A stretch of 64,000 nt of DNA from Nonomuraea africana (GTDB taxonomy: Bacteria > Actinomycetota > Actinomycetes > Streptosporangiales > Streptosporangiaceae), in the NCBI RefSeq assembly GCF_014873535.1, contig NZ_JADBEF010000001.1, forward strand, positions 496,001 to 560,000. Direction: 5' to 3'. Both the position numbers and the translations under genes were made by a program. Below are positions 1 through 8,858 of the stretch, one piece after another; position 1 is the stretch's first letter; each line of letters begins with the position of its first letter. The notes below the pieces were generated by a model. The model saw only the letters and a list, made by a program, of their open reading frames with translations. It was not told the DNA's origin and did no database searches.

Positions 1-294
1 GCGGGCGTGATCGCCGAGGGTGCGTCGCAGCATGGCGTGCAGGACGTGTGTGGCTGAATGCGATCGTGCGACGGCGTCTCTGCGGGGTCCGTCGACGCGG
101 GCTTCGAGGGTTTGGCCGGTGCGGATCTCTCCGTCGAGGAAGCGGGCGGTGGACGTGGAAGCCTTCCAGACCGGGCCGGGTGTCCAGGATTTCGAGCAGG
201 GCGCCGTCGGTGGTGCGGATGTGGCCGGTGTCGCCGACCTGGCCACCGGATTCGGCGTAGAAGGGCGAGCGGTCCATGACGACTTCGAGGGTTC
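1..294 (-). pseudogene. alaS: alaS (alanyl-tRNA synthetase) internal fragment
   Basis: Reading the minus strand from 294 downward gives the AlaRS editing-domain region. It shows an '[19 protein letters not shown]' stretch, then '[14 protein letters not shown]', and in a second frame '[12 protein letters not shown]' and '[15 protein letters not shown]'. The HxxxH zinc/editing motif (HSATH) is present. The frame changes near position 150, and the fragment is cut at about 294, where integrase-like sequence begins. It also runs off the window start. A functional AlaRS is about 880-890 residues, so this is a relic. The frameshift and abrupt junction argue for capture or deletion next to the island rather than the working alaS of this genome. 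Confidence 0.75.
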
Positions 295-558
295 CTATGG
301 CTGGCCTATCTGGCGGGACTACCACCGATCCGGCTTCATGATCTACGGCCTGGCGCGGCCTCGTTGATGCTGGCCGCGGGTGTGGAGATCAAAGTGGTCC
401 AGGAGACGCTCGGGCACACCTCCAGTGCTTTCACCGCCGACACCTACACCTCGGTCTTTCCACAGGTGGCGATGGCGGCGGCGGAGAAGACCGCGGCGCT
501 GTTGCTGGGAGACGACGATCAGGAGGAGCGGGGCGCGTTGAGGCATCTGCGCGCATAA
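295..558 (+). pseudogene. Tyrosine recombinase C-terminal fragment
   Basis: The frame encodes the last ~87 residues of a phage/ICE-type tyrosine recombinase. It is nearly identical to the C-terminus of the complete integrase at 21351-22916: '[16 protein letters not shown]', then 'VVQETLGH' and 'DTYTSVFPQVAMAAAEK'. The HxxR box has lost the following His (HDLRPG against HDLRHG). The catalytic His (LGH) and the nucleophilic Tyr (DTYTS) remain. The N-terminal DNA-binding part and catalytic Arg I are missing because sequence left of 295 is alaS. The similarity to the complete copy continues through the intergenic DNA to the att repeat at 774-816, so this is the end of a second, related integrative element. 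Confidence 0.85.
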
Positions 559-773
559 CCGGAGTTGGAGAACGGCCTCGTCTCGCCGGATTCGCGGCGG
601 AACGGGGCTGTTCGTCTTGACGATGGACCGCTGAGCGACGCGTTGGATGGCATCATGATCATGGTGGGTACGGGGTTGGTACGGGCGAGCACCGCGCGAG
701 CACCGGTGGGCTAGAACTATGTTCTGGACAGCTGGTGCGGCATGCATTTTCGCAGGTAAGAGCCATGATCAAA

Positions 774-816
774 GCGCGCCCTGCAGGATTCGAACCTGTG
801 ACCGTCGGATTAGAAG
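774..816. repeat. att site: 3' half of tRNA-Arg(TCT), left copy
   Basis: A 43-bp block matches 23151-23193 with one mismatch. It corresponds to the acceptor, T-arm and half of the anticodon arm of the minus-strand tRNA-Arg. It stops right after the anticodon ('gattagaag') and continues into unrelated sequence, so it is not a tRNA gene. This is the classic product of integration into a tRNA 3' end. Confidence 0.85.
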
Positions 817-1111
817 AAAGATCGTTTGCTGTTCGGTGGTGTCAGCTGGGGTCTGTCTGTCCCGTGCTGGGTTGATTTCAGTGTCAGGCCGTGACGGGGC
901 CTGTCGGAACGTTCTGGGGCGGACGAGCGCGGACCGAGCACGGCGAATCCACCCCGACCTGGCGTGGCACCTCATGACCAGACAGAACTCGCGGAATCAA
1001 ACACCCACTCAGGGGAAATGCCGCCATTCTTTCCTGTTTCTACCTTCCGATATGTGGTGATCTGCTACGGTCGCACGCTCCAATAGAAGATCGATTAGAG
1101 AGTGGAGCATC
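817..1111. other. Non-coding interval inside the island
   Basis: About 295 bases between the att copy and the peptidase gene. I see no supportable gene; short frames lack family resemblance. The last 30 bases carry a purine-rich 'gagagtggag' ahead of the GTG start at 1112. Confidence 0.4.
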
Positions 1112-2662
1112 GTGCGAAGAGCCTTCTGGTTCGCCGCCCTCCTGGCAATGGCGACGGTTTTACCGGTCTCGACGGCTGGCGCGGACACCGAGGTCATGAC
1201 AACGCAAACCATCACTTGGACGCCTTGTGAGGAGGAGCCCGCCGCCGAGTGCGGCAAGCTGAGCGTGCCCATCGACTGGTCGAAGCCGAACGAGGCGAAG
1301 GTCGACATCGCCGTCGCGCGGCGAAAGGCCACGGATGCTGCCGCGCGAATCGGTTCGCTGGTGATCAACCCCGGCGGTCCGGGCGGGTCCGGGGTGGAGG
1401 CTGTGTACGGCGCCCCAGGGTCTTACACCGAGGAACTGCAGCGGCGGTTCGACATTGTCGGGTTCGACCCTCGGGGCGTGGGGCGCAGCAATCCGGTGAT
1501 CTGCTCGGCGTCGGTGTACAACCGGATGCCGCACACCGTCATGAGAAGCCAGGCCGACTTCGACGCCTGGAACGCGTTCACCAAGGAGCTGCACGCCGAC
1601 TGCCGCGCTCGTACCGGCCCGCTGTACGACCACGTCGACTCCGTCGACGTCGCCCGTGACCTGGACGCGCTGCGCGCCGCCCTGGGTGAGGAGAAGCTCA
1701 CCTACTACGGCATCTCGTACGGCACGCTGATCGGCCAGATGTACGCCGAGCTGTTCCCCGACCGCGTCCGGGCCCTCGGGCTCGACAGCAACATGGACCA
1801 CAGCCTCGGTGTCGCGGGCTTCCTGGCCACCGAGGCGATCGCCATCGAGGACGCCTTCGACCAGTTCGTCGGCTGGTGCGAGCAGGACACCAGTTGCGTC
1901 CTGCATGGACGTGACATCCGTGCGATCTGGAAGGACTTGCGGGAGAAGGCGCGGCGTGGTGAGCTGAAGTACCCGAGCACGGGCCAGACGATGACCGAGT
2001 TGCAGGTCATCTACAACGCCGCACTGGGCACCGAGGGGCCGGCCTGGCGGCTGCTGAGCGAGGTGATCAACTGGTTGAACGGTGGGCCGCCGCCGGAGTG
2101 GGTGCCCCCGCTGTCCGGCCGGCAGCCCGTGGAGGGTGACGTCGCGTATCTGCCGACCGCGGTGCTCTGCCAGGACTACAACCTCCAGGTGCGGAGCTAC
2201 TCGGAGTACGCCGCACTCATGCGCGTCTCCAACCAGCTCGCGCCCGACACGCGGTACCACCCGTATCCGATCGACGATCTGCCGATCTGCATGAACTACC
2301 CGACCACCAACACGCCGCACGCGCTGCGCTACACGGGCGACGCCCCGCTGCTGCTCGGGAATTCCCTGCACGACCCCGCCACCCCGTGGATATGGTCGGC
2401 TAACGCGGCCCGTCAGCTCGGGTCCAAGGCGGTGCTGCTCACGTACGAGGGCTGGGGGCACCGTATCTACGGCAAGGACAAGTGCCAGACGGACATTTTC
2501 GACGAATACTTGGTCTCGCTGAAGGTGCCGCCCCACGGCACGCGCTGCGCCGTGGGCACGGCTGAGGAGAGCGTGCTCAGGCAGCAGACACCGTCCCAGA
2601 CGTGGCCGACCGGCTCGAACCACTGGGCGGCCGGCCCGGTCGCTGCCTGGCCCCTCTCCTGA
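1112..2662 (+). CDS. Secreted alpha/beta-hydrolase peptidase (TAP / SlpD-E type)
   Basis: 516 residues with an N-terminal signal peptide (basic MRR, hydrophobic core, cleavage near 'STAGA-D'). It then has an alpha/beta-hydrolase fold with the C-terminal domain typical of Streptomyces tripeptidyl aminopeptidases. Visible features are the oxyanion-hole segment 'NPGGPGGSG' (residues 87-94), the nucleophile elbow G-I-S202-Y-G, Asp421 in 'LHDPATP' and His450 in 'GWGHRIY', plus several paired Cys in the lid and C-terminus. Such enzymes remove N-terminal tri- or dipeptides outside the cell. The GTG start was chosen because a purine-rich RBS lies just upstream and the signal peptide follows directly. 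A strong hairpin follows the gene. It stands alone between an att site and IS remnants, so it is probably island cargo. Confidence 0.85.
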   Translation: MRRAFWFAALLAMATVLPVSTAGADTEVMTTQTITWTPCEEEPAAECGKLSVPIDWSKPNEAKVDIAVARRKATDAAARIGSLVINPGGPGGSGVEAVYGAPGSYTEELQRRFDIVGFDPRGVGRSNPVICSASVYNRMPHTVMRSQADFDAWNAFTKELHADCRARTGPLYDHVDSVDVARDLDALRAALGEEKLTYYGISYGTLIGQMYAELFPDRVRALGLDSNMDHSLGVAGFLATEAIAIEDAFDQFVGWCEQDTSCVLHGRDIRAIWKDLREKARRGELKYPSTGQTMTELQVIYNAALGTEGPAWRLLSEVINWLNGGPPPEWVPPLSGRQPVEGDVAYLPTAVLCQDYNLQVRSYSEYAALMRVSNQLAPDTRYHPYPIDDLPICMNYPTTNTPHALRYTGDAPLLLGNSLHDPATPWIWSANAARQLGSKAVLLTYEGWGHRIYGKDKCQTDIFDEYLVSLKVPPHGTRCAVGTAEESVLRQQTPSQTWPTGSNHWAAGPVAAWPLS

Positions 2663-2723
2663 CTCCAGAGGCGGACCTCCGCCCGGGCGGCTCGGCCGGG
2701 TGAGATTCGTGCGGCTATCGAGT

Positions 2724-2767
2724 GGGTGTCGTTGAACCACGGCGAGTCCGGTGGTTCAACGACACCC
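2724..2767 (+). terminator. Perfect 17-bp inverted repeat, likely terminator
   Basis: Arms 2724-2740 and 2751-2767 are perfectly complementary with a 10-base loop, about 60 bases after the peptidase stop. There is no T-run, as is common for actinobacterial hairpins. A mobile-element end is an alternative. Confidence 0.6.
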
Positions 2768-2967
2768 TGGACGAGGGTGTCCCGCTCGGAAACACGGTTT
2801 CGTACTGTGAGCTGGTGTTTTGCTGCGTGATAAGGGCGGTGGCTGCGACCATCTCGGGGTGTTGTTGTCGCTGGCTTACCGGTTGGCGAGGGTGCGGGTG
2901 CCGGAAACTCGGTCGTGAGGCTGACCTGGGGTTCGGCGTTTCAGAGCTGGCAGGCATGATCGCGTCC

Positions 2968-3325
2968 ATGGCGCTGCGGCTGGTGTATCTGATCTTCATT
3001 CGGCTCACAGGATGGGTGGTGCTACTGGGTCGCTCGCAGAGGGCGAAGGACGCGGAGATTCTGGTCCTGCGTCATCAGCTCGCGGTGTTGCGCCGTCAGG
3101 TAGCGAGGCCTCGGCCATCGTGGGCGGATCGAGCGGTGATCAGCGCGCTGGCGCGCCTGCTGTCTCCAGCCGGTCGTCGGCAGTTGTTTGTGACGCCGGG
3201 CACGTTGCTGCGCTGGCACGCCGATCTGGTACGGCGGCGCTGGACATTCAAGCGCCGCGCCCAGGGCCGGCCTCCCACCCGCGCCTTCATCCGGACCTTG
3301 GCACTTCGTCTGGCCCGGGAGAATC
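2968..3325 (+). pseudogene. Truncated DDE transposase, N-terminal part
   Basis: About 119 codons starting 'MALRLVYLIFIRLTGW' resemble the N-terminal helix-turn-helix region of the complete transposases at 3407 and 5397 ('[19 protein letters not shown]', then '[12 protein letters not shown]'), but clearly diverged. The reading frame ends at 3325, where the left end of the next IS begins (ctgtaccgcgtcaaaa). The catalytic domain is absent and was not found on the other side of that IS, so this is a dead relic of an older relative. Confidence 0.75.
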
Positions 3326-4523
3326 CTGTACCGCGTCAAAATGCAGTCGCGACGGCTCTGAGCTGTGGTTTGACTGAGTCCGCCCGGGCGGACAAGATCA
3401 CGCCTTGTGCCTGTTCGCCTGCTCTATCTGATCACGGTTCGGGTGTTCGGCTGGCTGATGTTGCTGGGCCGCAGCCAAGCGTCGAAGCACGTTGAGATCA
3501 TGGTGCTGCGTCACGAGGTGACGGTGCTGCGGCGTCAGGTCGTGCGCCCGAAGCCGGACTGGGCAGATCGGGCCGTTCTCGCGGCGCTAGCCCGGTGGCT
3601 GCCGACGGTGCTGCGCGCCCATCGGCTTGTCACCCCGGCGACCTTGCTGGCTTGGCATCGTCGTCTACTCCGCCGGACCTGGACCTACCCGCATCGGCCC
3701 GGGCGTCCAAGGACGAGCCGGGAGATCCGGGACTTGATCATCCGCGTGTCACGGGAGTACCCCGCGTGGGGCTACCGTCGCGTGCATGGGGAACTGGTGC
3801 GGCTCGGCTACCAGATCAGCGAGGCGACCGTGCGGCGCGTGCTGCGCTCACGCCGCTTCAGCCCGGCGCCTCGAAATCTCGATACTTCCTGGCGGGCCTT
3901 CCTGCGCGCCCAGGCCAAGGGGCTTCTGGCCTGCGATTTCTTCCACGTTGACACTATCTTTCTGAAGCGCTTGTACGTGTTGTTCATGATGGAGGTTCGT
4001 ACCCGGCGCGTACACATCGTGGGCGTGACCTCCCACCCGACCGGCGCCTGGACCGTTCAGCAAGCCCGCAATCTCCTGATCGACCTCGGCGAGCAAGCAG
4101 CATTGTTCCGTTTCCTCATCCGCGATCGGGATGCCAAGTTCACTGCCGTCTTCGATGAGATCTTTGCCGCCGCGGGCATCACGGTGCTGAAGACGCCGCC
4201 GCGGACACCTCGGGCGAATTGCTATGCCGAGCGGTGGATCCGTACGGTGCGCGCCGAATGCACCGACCGCACGCTGATCTACGGTGAACGTCACCTGCGC
4301 GCGGTCCTGGAGGAGTACGTCGGTCACTACAACGGCCACCGACCTCACCAGGCGCGCGGGCAACGACCACCCGATCAAGATGAACAGGTGGTGGTGCCGA
4401 CGGAAGGCCGGATCGAACGCCGCAAAGTGCTCGGTGGCGCGATCAACGAGTACCGCCGAGCCGCATAATCCAGGTGGAGAAACTCCAGCTCAAGCCGTAC
4501 ATACAAGTTTTGAAGCACTACAC
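3326..4523 (+). mobile_element. Insertion sequence copy A (~1.2 kb, rve-type transposase)
   Basis: The left terminal repeat begins 'ctgtaccgcgtcaaaa' at 3326. The right end is an imperfect inverse ('gttttgaagcactacac') ending at 4523. The element holds one transposase gene. No convincing target duplication is visible. The boundaries come from comparing this copy with copy B at 5316-6512, which has the same layout and length. Confidence 0.75.
3407..4468 (+). CDS. Integrase-core (DDE) transposase, IS copy A
   Basis: 353 residues. An N-terminal hydrophobic/HTH region ('[16 protein letters not shown]') is followed by '[15 protein letters not shown]' (residues 121-135), typical of IS3/IS481-like proteins. 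The rve catalytic core follows, with D177/D182 in '[10 protein letters not shown]', D242 in 'IRDRDAKF' and E275 in 'NCYAERW'. The D-to-E spacing of about 33 residues fits the D,D(35)E class. The frame is complete and starts with GTG 81 bases inside the left end. It is about 85-90% similar to the transposase at 5397, so two close copies coexist. I do not assign a firm IS family. Confidence 0.85.
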   Translation: MPVRLLYLITVRVFGWLMLLGRSQASKHVEIMVLRHEVTVLRRQVVRPKPDWADRAVLAALARWLPTVLRAHRLVTPATLLAWHRRLLRRTWTYPHRPGRPRTSREIRDLIIRVSREYPAWGYRRVHGELVRLGYQISEATVRRVLRSRRFSPAPRNLDTSWRAFLRAQAKGLLACDFFHVDTIFLKRLYVLFMMEVRTRRVHIVGVTSHPTGAWTVQQARNLLIDLGEQAALFRFLIRDRDAKFTAVFDEIFAAAGITVLKTPPRTPRANCYAERWIRTVRAECTDRTLIYGERHLRAVLEEYVGHYNGHRPHQARGQRPPDQDEQVVVPTEGRIERRKVLGGAINEYRRAA

Positions 4524-4642
4524 GACCCTGCTGGTTAACTCGGATTTGCCAGTCTGCTTCGTGATCTGATGGTGCCTGTCCTGGATCATGAGCGTTGTGG
4601 CAGCAGTCGTCGTCGTTGTCTTCGTCCTGGCTGCCGAGGTGG

Positions 4643-5029
4643 ATGGAGGCGGCGATGTCGATGCAGCCCAGGCCGTGGCCGGAGCCGACACCCGAGGTCG
4701 CGGCGGCGGTTCGGGCGATCTACCAAGGGAAGCGGCAGGTGCCGTTACCGGTCCGGGTGCGCGATGAGTTAGGCGAGGTGTTCGCCGATGAAGTGTTCGC
4801 CGCCGCGTTCGGGCGCGAGGGCAGGCCGGGCTGGTCGCCGGGCCGGCTGGCGTTGATCACGGTGTTGCAGCGGGTGGACAACCTCACAGACCGGCAGGCG
4901 GCCGAGGCGGTTGCCACCGATCTGACCTGGAAGTACGCACTCGGCCTGGACTTGAACGATCCCGGCTTTGATGCCAGTGTGCTGAGCGAGTTCCGCTCCC
5001 GGGTGATCGCCCACGGGCTGGAGGAAAGG
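4643..5029 (+). pseudogene. IS1182-like transposase, truncated N-terminus
   Basis: About 129 codons carry the N-terminal domain of IS1182/IS5-type transposases: 'VRDELGEVFADEVFAAAFG', 'GRPGWSPGRLALITVLQ' and 'TDRQAAEAVATDLTWKYAL'. The frame ends at 'HGLEERL', where the terminal repeat of another IS begins at 5030. The catalytic two-thirds is missing. The start is uncertain; ATG at 4643, 4655 or 4661 are all possible. Confidence 0.75.
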
Positions 5030-5315
5030 CTGTACCGCGTCAAAACTCGCGCATAGGGACTTAGCTGGTGTTTCTCCGGCCGACTATGCGGCTCGGCGGT
5101 ACTCGTTGATCGCTCCTCCGAGGACCTTGTGGCGTTCGATCCGGCCTACCATCGGCACCACCACCGGTTCGTCTTGATCGGGTGGTCGTTGCCCACGAGC
5201 CTGATGCGGGCGATGCCCGTTGTAGTGATCGAGATATTCGTTCAGGACCGAGCGAAGGTGACGTTCGCTGTAGATCAGCATGCGGTCGGCGCACTCGGCC
5301 CGCACCGTCCGGACC
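5030..5315 (-). pseudogene. IS copy C remnant with transposase C-terminus
   Basis: On the minus strand, codons 5312-5084 encode the last ~75 residues of the same transposase family as copies A and B ('[20 protein letters not shown]' to '[12 protein letters not shown]'). They are followed by the element's right terminal repeat, read on the plus strand as 'ctgtaccgcgtcaaaact' from 5030. The left part is cut at 5315 by the insertion of copy B, removing the HTH region and the catalytic aspartates. The element sits in opposite orientation to copies A and B. Confidence 0.8.
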
Positions 5316-6512
5316 CTGTACCGCGTCAAAACGCAGTCGCGACGCCTCTGAGCTGTGGTTTGACGGGGTCTGCCCCTGAGGACAAGATCACGCTTTGTGT
5401 CTGTTCGTCTGCTCTACCTCATTACGGTCCGGGTGTTCGGCTGGCTGATGTTGCTGGGTCGCACCCAAGCGTCGAAGAACGTGGAGATCCTGGTCCTGCG
5501 TCACGAGGTGGCAGTGCTGCGGCGTCAGAACGGACGCCCGAAGCCGGACTGGGCCGACCGGGCCATTCTCGCGGCGTTGGCCCGGTCTTTGCCGGCGATA
5601 TTACGCGCTCATCGGCTTGTCACCCCGGCGACGTTGCTGACTTGGCACCGGCGTCTGCTGCGAGGGGCCTGGACCTATCCGCATCGCGGCGGACGGCCAA
5701 GGACGAGCAGGGAGGTCCGGGACCTGATCATTCGCCTGGCGCGCGAGAACCCTGCGTGGGGCTACCGCCGCGTGCAGGGGGAACTGGCGCGGCTCGGCTA
5801 TCAGGTCAGCGAGGCGACTGTGCGGCGCGTTCTGCGCTCCCGCCGCTTCACTCCGGTACCTCGAAATCTCGCCACCTCGTGGCGCGCCTTCCTGCGATCG
5901 CAGGCCAAGGGGCTTTTGGCGTGCGACTTCTTCCATGTTGACACGATCTTTCTGAAGCGCCTGTACGTGTTGTTCGTGATGGAAGTCCACACGCGGCGCG
6001 TCCACATCTTGGGTGTGACCTCCCACCCGGCCGGCGCGTGGACCGCTCAGCAGGCCCGCAATCTCTTGATAAACCTCGGCGAGCGAGCGGCGTCGTTCCG
6101 CTTCCTCATCCGCGATCGAGACGCCAAGTTCATCGCCGTCTTCGATGAGATCTTCGCCTCCGTGGGTATCACGGTGCTGAAGACGCCGCCGCGGACACCG
6201 CGGGCGAATTGCTATGCCGAGCGGTGGATCCGTACCGTACGCGCCGAGGTCACCGACCGCATGCTGATCTACGGTGAACGTCACCTGCGCGCGGTACTGG
6301 ACGAGTACATCGATCACTACAACGGCCACCGACCCCACCAGGCGCGCGGGCAACGACCACCGGATCAAGACGAGCAGACTGTGGTACCAACGCAAGGCCG
6401 AATCGAACGCCACAAGCTACTCGGAGGAGCGATCAACGAGTACCGCCGAGCTGCATAGCCCGGCCGGAGAACCCCAGCTCAGACCATGCGCGCGAGTTTT
6501 GACGCGCTACAG
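5316..6512 (+). mobile_element. Insertion sequence copy B (~1.2 kb)
   Basis: The left end 'ctgtaccgcgtcaaaac' starts at 5316. The right end 'gttttgacgcgctacag' stops at 6512, and the two are near-perfect inverted repeats. The element is inserted into IS copy C on its left and abuts integrase codons on its right. It encodes one complete transposase. Confidence 0.8.
5397..6458 (+). CDS. Integrase-core (DDE) transposase, IS copy B
   Basis: 353 residues, co-linear with the transposase at 3407: HTH region ('[16 protein letters not shown]'), '[15 protein letters not shown]', then the catalytic core with '[10 protein letters not shown]', 'IRDRDAKF' and '[14 protein letters not shown]'. All three acidic residues are present and the frame is intact, so it could be active. 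GTG start. The C-terminus '[12 protein letters not shown]' is shared with copies A and C. Confidence 0.85.
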   Translation: MSVRLLYLITVRVFGWLMLLGRTQASKNVEILVLRHEVAVLRRQNGRPKPDWADRAILAALARSLPAILRAHRLVTPATLLTWHRRLLRGAWTYPHRGGRPRTSREVRDLIIRLARENPAWGYRRVQGELARLGYQVSEATVRRVLRSRRFTPVPRNLATSWRAFLRSQAKGLLACDFFHVDTIFLKRLYVLFVMEVHTRRVHILGVTSHPAGAWTAQQARNLLINLGERAASFRFLIRDRDAKFIAVFDEIFASVGITVLKTPPRTPRANCYAERWIRTVRAEVTDRMLIYGERHLRAVLDEYIDHYNGHRPHQARGQRPPDQDEQTVVPTQGRIERHKLLGGAINEYRRAA

Positions 6513-6811
6513 GATCCCCGACGCGGCCGGACTATCTCACGGTTCGATTCCGCAAACTGGTACAAGCCAGCAACCTGCCACCCATCCGGCTCCACGACCT
6601 ACGGCACGGTACTGCCACTCTCGCCCTGGCCTCGGGATCCGATCTGCGCGTGGTGCAGGGCACGCTGGGGCACCGCAGCATCGTGGTGACCTCGGACATC
6701 TACACATCGGTGCTGCCGGAGGTCTATCACCAGTCCGCCCAAGCCATCGCACGGCTGGTCCTGGCCAGAGCGCGCAAGACCGCACGGAAGGCTCGGAAGA
6801 TGGCGGCCTGA
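6513..6811 (+). pseudogene. Tyrosine recombinase C-terminal fragment
   Basis: Read in frame from 6513, this encodes about 99 residues matching the C-terminus of the integrase at 19438-20734: 'RPDYLTVRFRKLV', '[19 protein letters not shown]', 'VVQGTLGHRS' and 'DIYTSVLPEVYHQSAQA', then TGA at 6809. HxxR, His and Tyr are all kept, but the N-terminal half is lost to the IS copy B insertion. The downstream ~80 bases and the 48-bp att repeat are also shared with the other copy. Confidence 0.85.
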
Positions 6812-6889
6812 CCGAATGACCCAGATGTGACCCACACGTGTCTCATGATCAGTAAGAGTCTTTCCGATACGGCGAGAAGCCGCAGGTAG

Positions 6890-6937
6890 GAGTGGTAGGG
6901 CGCCCGGGGCTCGAACCCGGAACCTACGGATTAAAAG
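6890..6937. repeat. att site: 3' half of tRNA-Lys(TTT), left copy
   Basis: 48 bases identical to 20825-20872. On the minus strand they read anticodon loop 'cttttaa', variable loop, T-arm 'ccgggttcgagccccgg', acceptor 'gcgccct', A and CCA. The 5' half of a tRNA does not follow (6938 onward cannot pair), so this is an att core, not a gene. Confidence 0.85.
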
Positions 6938-7117
6938 GGCCGGGCCGCACTATATCTCAACGTATCACTCTGCCCGAGAAAGCCGCTTTCAAAATGTCCA
7001 AGAATGCCGCCCCGTGCTATCCCGTATCAGGTGCCGACGAGCATCCACCGAGCAACCATGGGGCGGGTAGCATCCCTTGACCGTTCTCATTTTACATACG
7101 ATTGGCGAGCTGACGTC

Positions 7118-8750
7118 GTAAGCATTCACGTCCTGCGCCTTTCGCGCTTTGATGATCGCACTGTGTGATCGTTGAGAGGCATGCAAGGGAACGGCTGCGC
7201 CGGAGCGTCAGGCCGTGGCCGGGTCGGGTGGCATCCAGAGGTGGCCGAGGAGGGCGTCGCGCAGGACGGTCATGACGTCGAGGCCGTGTTTGAGCGCGGT
7301 GGACAGGTAGCCGCGTACGGCGTATCGCTGCTCGGTGGCCTTCTCCGAGCGGAGCCTGCCGGAGATCTTCTGCTGGGTTTTCGCTGGTCGCAGGTCGCGC
7401 TCGGCCTGGTTGTTCGTGGGAGGGATCCGCAGATCGTAAGCGAAGCGCAGGACATCGTCGGCGCGGTCGCGCAGCACCTCCAACAGCACCCGGCCGACCG
7501 GCTGGGTGACGGTCTTGGCCGGACCGGGCAGGCGCTTGACCTGCGACAGGCCGACGGCGACCCCGCCGCGGAACATCCTGGCGAACATCGCCTGGGTGCC
7601 CGCCGCGATGGCGCCCTCGCCGCGGGCGCGGGCGAGGTTGGCGGCGTGGATCAGGCCGCGCAGCGCCATCTGCAGTTGGCGGGGCCAGTGCGCGTCGGGG
7701 TAGGTCTCGGCACAGTCCTCAAGATCACGCAGCAGGTGTGCCGCACACAGTTGATGATCGCGTTCCCCGAGGTCGGTGGCGTCGTAGTTCTGGTAGCGGT
7801 CGTGCACCACCACGCCGGTCAGGTCGGCCAGCACGAACCGCTTGAAGGTCTCCAGGTCCCGCCCGCCGAGCATGTACCAGGTCAGCAGCTGGTCGCAGGC
7901 AACCAGCAGGTACTTCTTGGCCTTCTTCGGTTCGACCCGGATCGGCGTCTCGTCGCAGCACACCACGTAGGCGAGGGTGAGCAGCATCCGGATGCGCACA
8001 TTCGCGCAGGCGACCGCGGCGGCGGCCCGGCCGATCAAGGAGTACACGAACCCGGGCGAGGGCTCCGCGCCGGTCAGCGAGGCCACCAGCTCGGCGACCC
8101 GGTGCACCGGAATCGCGTGCACGACCAGCAGATACACACACCACGCCCGCAGACTGACGCCGAGACTGACCGGCGCGGCGGGCACGCCCGGCGGGCGCGG
8201 CGCGGTGTGCACGGCGCCGCACCGGCAGGCCATGGTGTGCAGGTGATGCTCAAAACGCCGGGCCACCACCAGCGGAATCTCGATCTGCTGGTGGCGGGCC
8301 GTCACCCCCAGATCGGCCGCCTGACCGAGATCGGCCCCGCACCCGCACGGGCCTTGCGGATAGTGCTCGACGATGTCGCCGTCGGCGACCTCATCGGACC
8401 AGGCCAGCGCCTTGCCCTGCGCGCCGGGCTGCTTACCCTGCCGGCGCCGACCGGGGCCGTCGGCCTTCCGCTCCTTCGGCTGCTTGCGGCCGGGAAGGTC
8501 GTCGACTGAGGGCGGCATCCCCGAGTTGCCGCTGATCCGCGAGACCAGCCGCTCCAGCTTGGCCACCCGCTCACGCAGCGCGGCGTTCTCGGCCATGAGC
8601 GCGCGCGTCAGAGCGATCAGCTCCTCGCGGGACAGCTCCTCCAGGCCGGACACCCGAAGATCACATCACCCTTGGCCGGATTGATCAAAGTGACGGACAG
8701 TCACGCAACCGCTCGAACTGCTACACCCTGCGCACGACGTGAATGCTTAC
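7118..8750 (-). mobile_element. IS66-family element with a single transposase
   Basis: Terminal inverted repeats of 21 bp: 'gtaagcattcacgtcctgcgc' read from 7118, matched at 8730-8750 with one mismatch. The element encloses one long gene and none of the small tnpA/tnpB genes found in classical IS66. Flanking bases (7110-7117 and 8751-8758) do not form an 8-bp duplication, so the original target repeat is lost. Confidence 0.85.
7208..8653 (-). CDS. IS66 family transposase (TnpC-like)
   Basis: 481 residues with the full IS66 architecture. The N-terminal leucine-rich coiled coil ('LIALTRALMAENAALRERV') precedes a zinc-finger-like segment ('CGCGADLG', 'CRCGAVH'). The DDE domain follows, with 'CCDETPIRV', 'VVHDRYQNYD', 'CAAHLLRDLEDC' and 'IPPTNNQAERDLRPAK', and a C-terminal 'GYLSTALKHGLDVMTVL'. 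The length is normal for the family and no frameshift is seen. GTG start. It is the only gene of the element and lies just downstream of the toxin/immunity genes, on the same strand. Confidence 0.92.
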   Translation of the reverse strand: MSGLEELSREELIALTRALMAENAALRERVAKLERLVSRISGNSGMPPSVDDLPGRKQPKERKADGPGRRRQGKQPGAQGKALAWSDEVADGDIVEHYPQGPCGCGADLGQAADLGVTARHQQIEIPLVVARRFEHHLHTMACRCGAVHTAPRPPGVPAAPVSLGVSLRAWCVYLLVVHAIPVHRVAELVASLTGAEPSPGFVYSLIGRAAAAVACANVRIRMLLTLAYVVCCDETPIRVEPKKAKKYLLVACDQLLTWYMLGGRDLETFKRFVLADLTGVVVHDRYQNYDATDLGERDHQLCAAHLLRDLEDCAETYPDAHWPRQLQMALRGLIHAANLARARGEGAIAAGTQAMFARMFRGGVAVGLSQVKRLPGPAKTVTQPVGRVLLEVLRDRADDVLRFAYDLRIPPTNNQAERDLRPAKTQQKISGRLRSEKATEQRYAVRGYLSTALKHGLDVMTVLRDALLGHLWMPPDPATA

Positions 8751-8858
8751 AAACCCGCGACCAAAGATCGCTAGGGGTGGTGTCCGCTTACCGGTGGAGC
8801 GGAATCTTGCATTGTCGACGTCGACAGTCTCATGCCCCTTGATACGCCAGGAGGATGG

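Noticed and set aside
774..816. tRNA-Arg gene at the left att
   Set aside because: Only the 3' half is present; the sequence after the anticodon loop cannot form the rest of a tRNA.
4284..4538. Short frames at transposase 3' ends
   Set aside because: Out-of-frame shadows of the IS transposases.
6890..6937. tRNA-Lys gene (also at 20825-20872)
   Set aside because: Neither copy has the 5' half; both are att cores.
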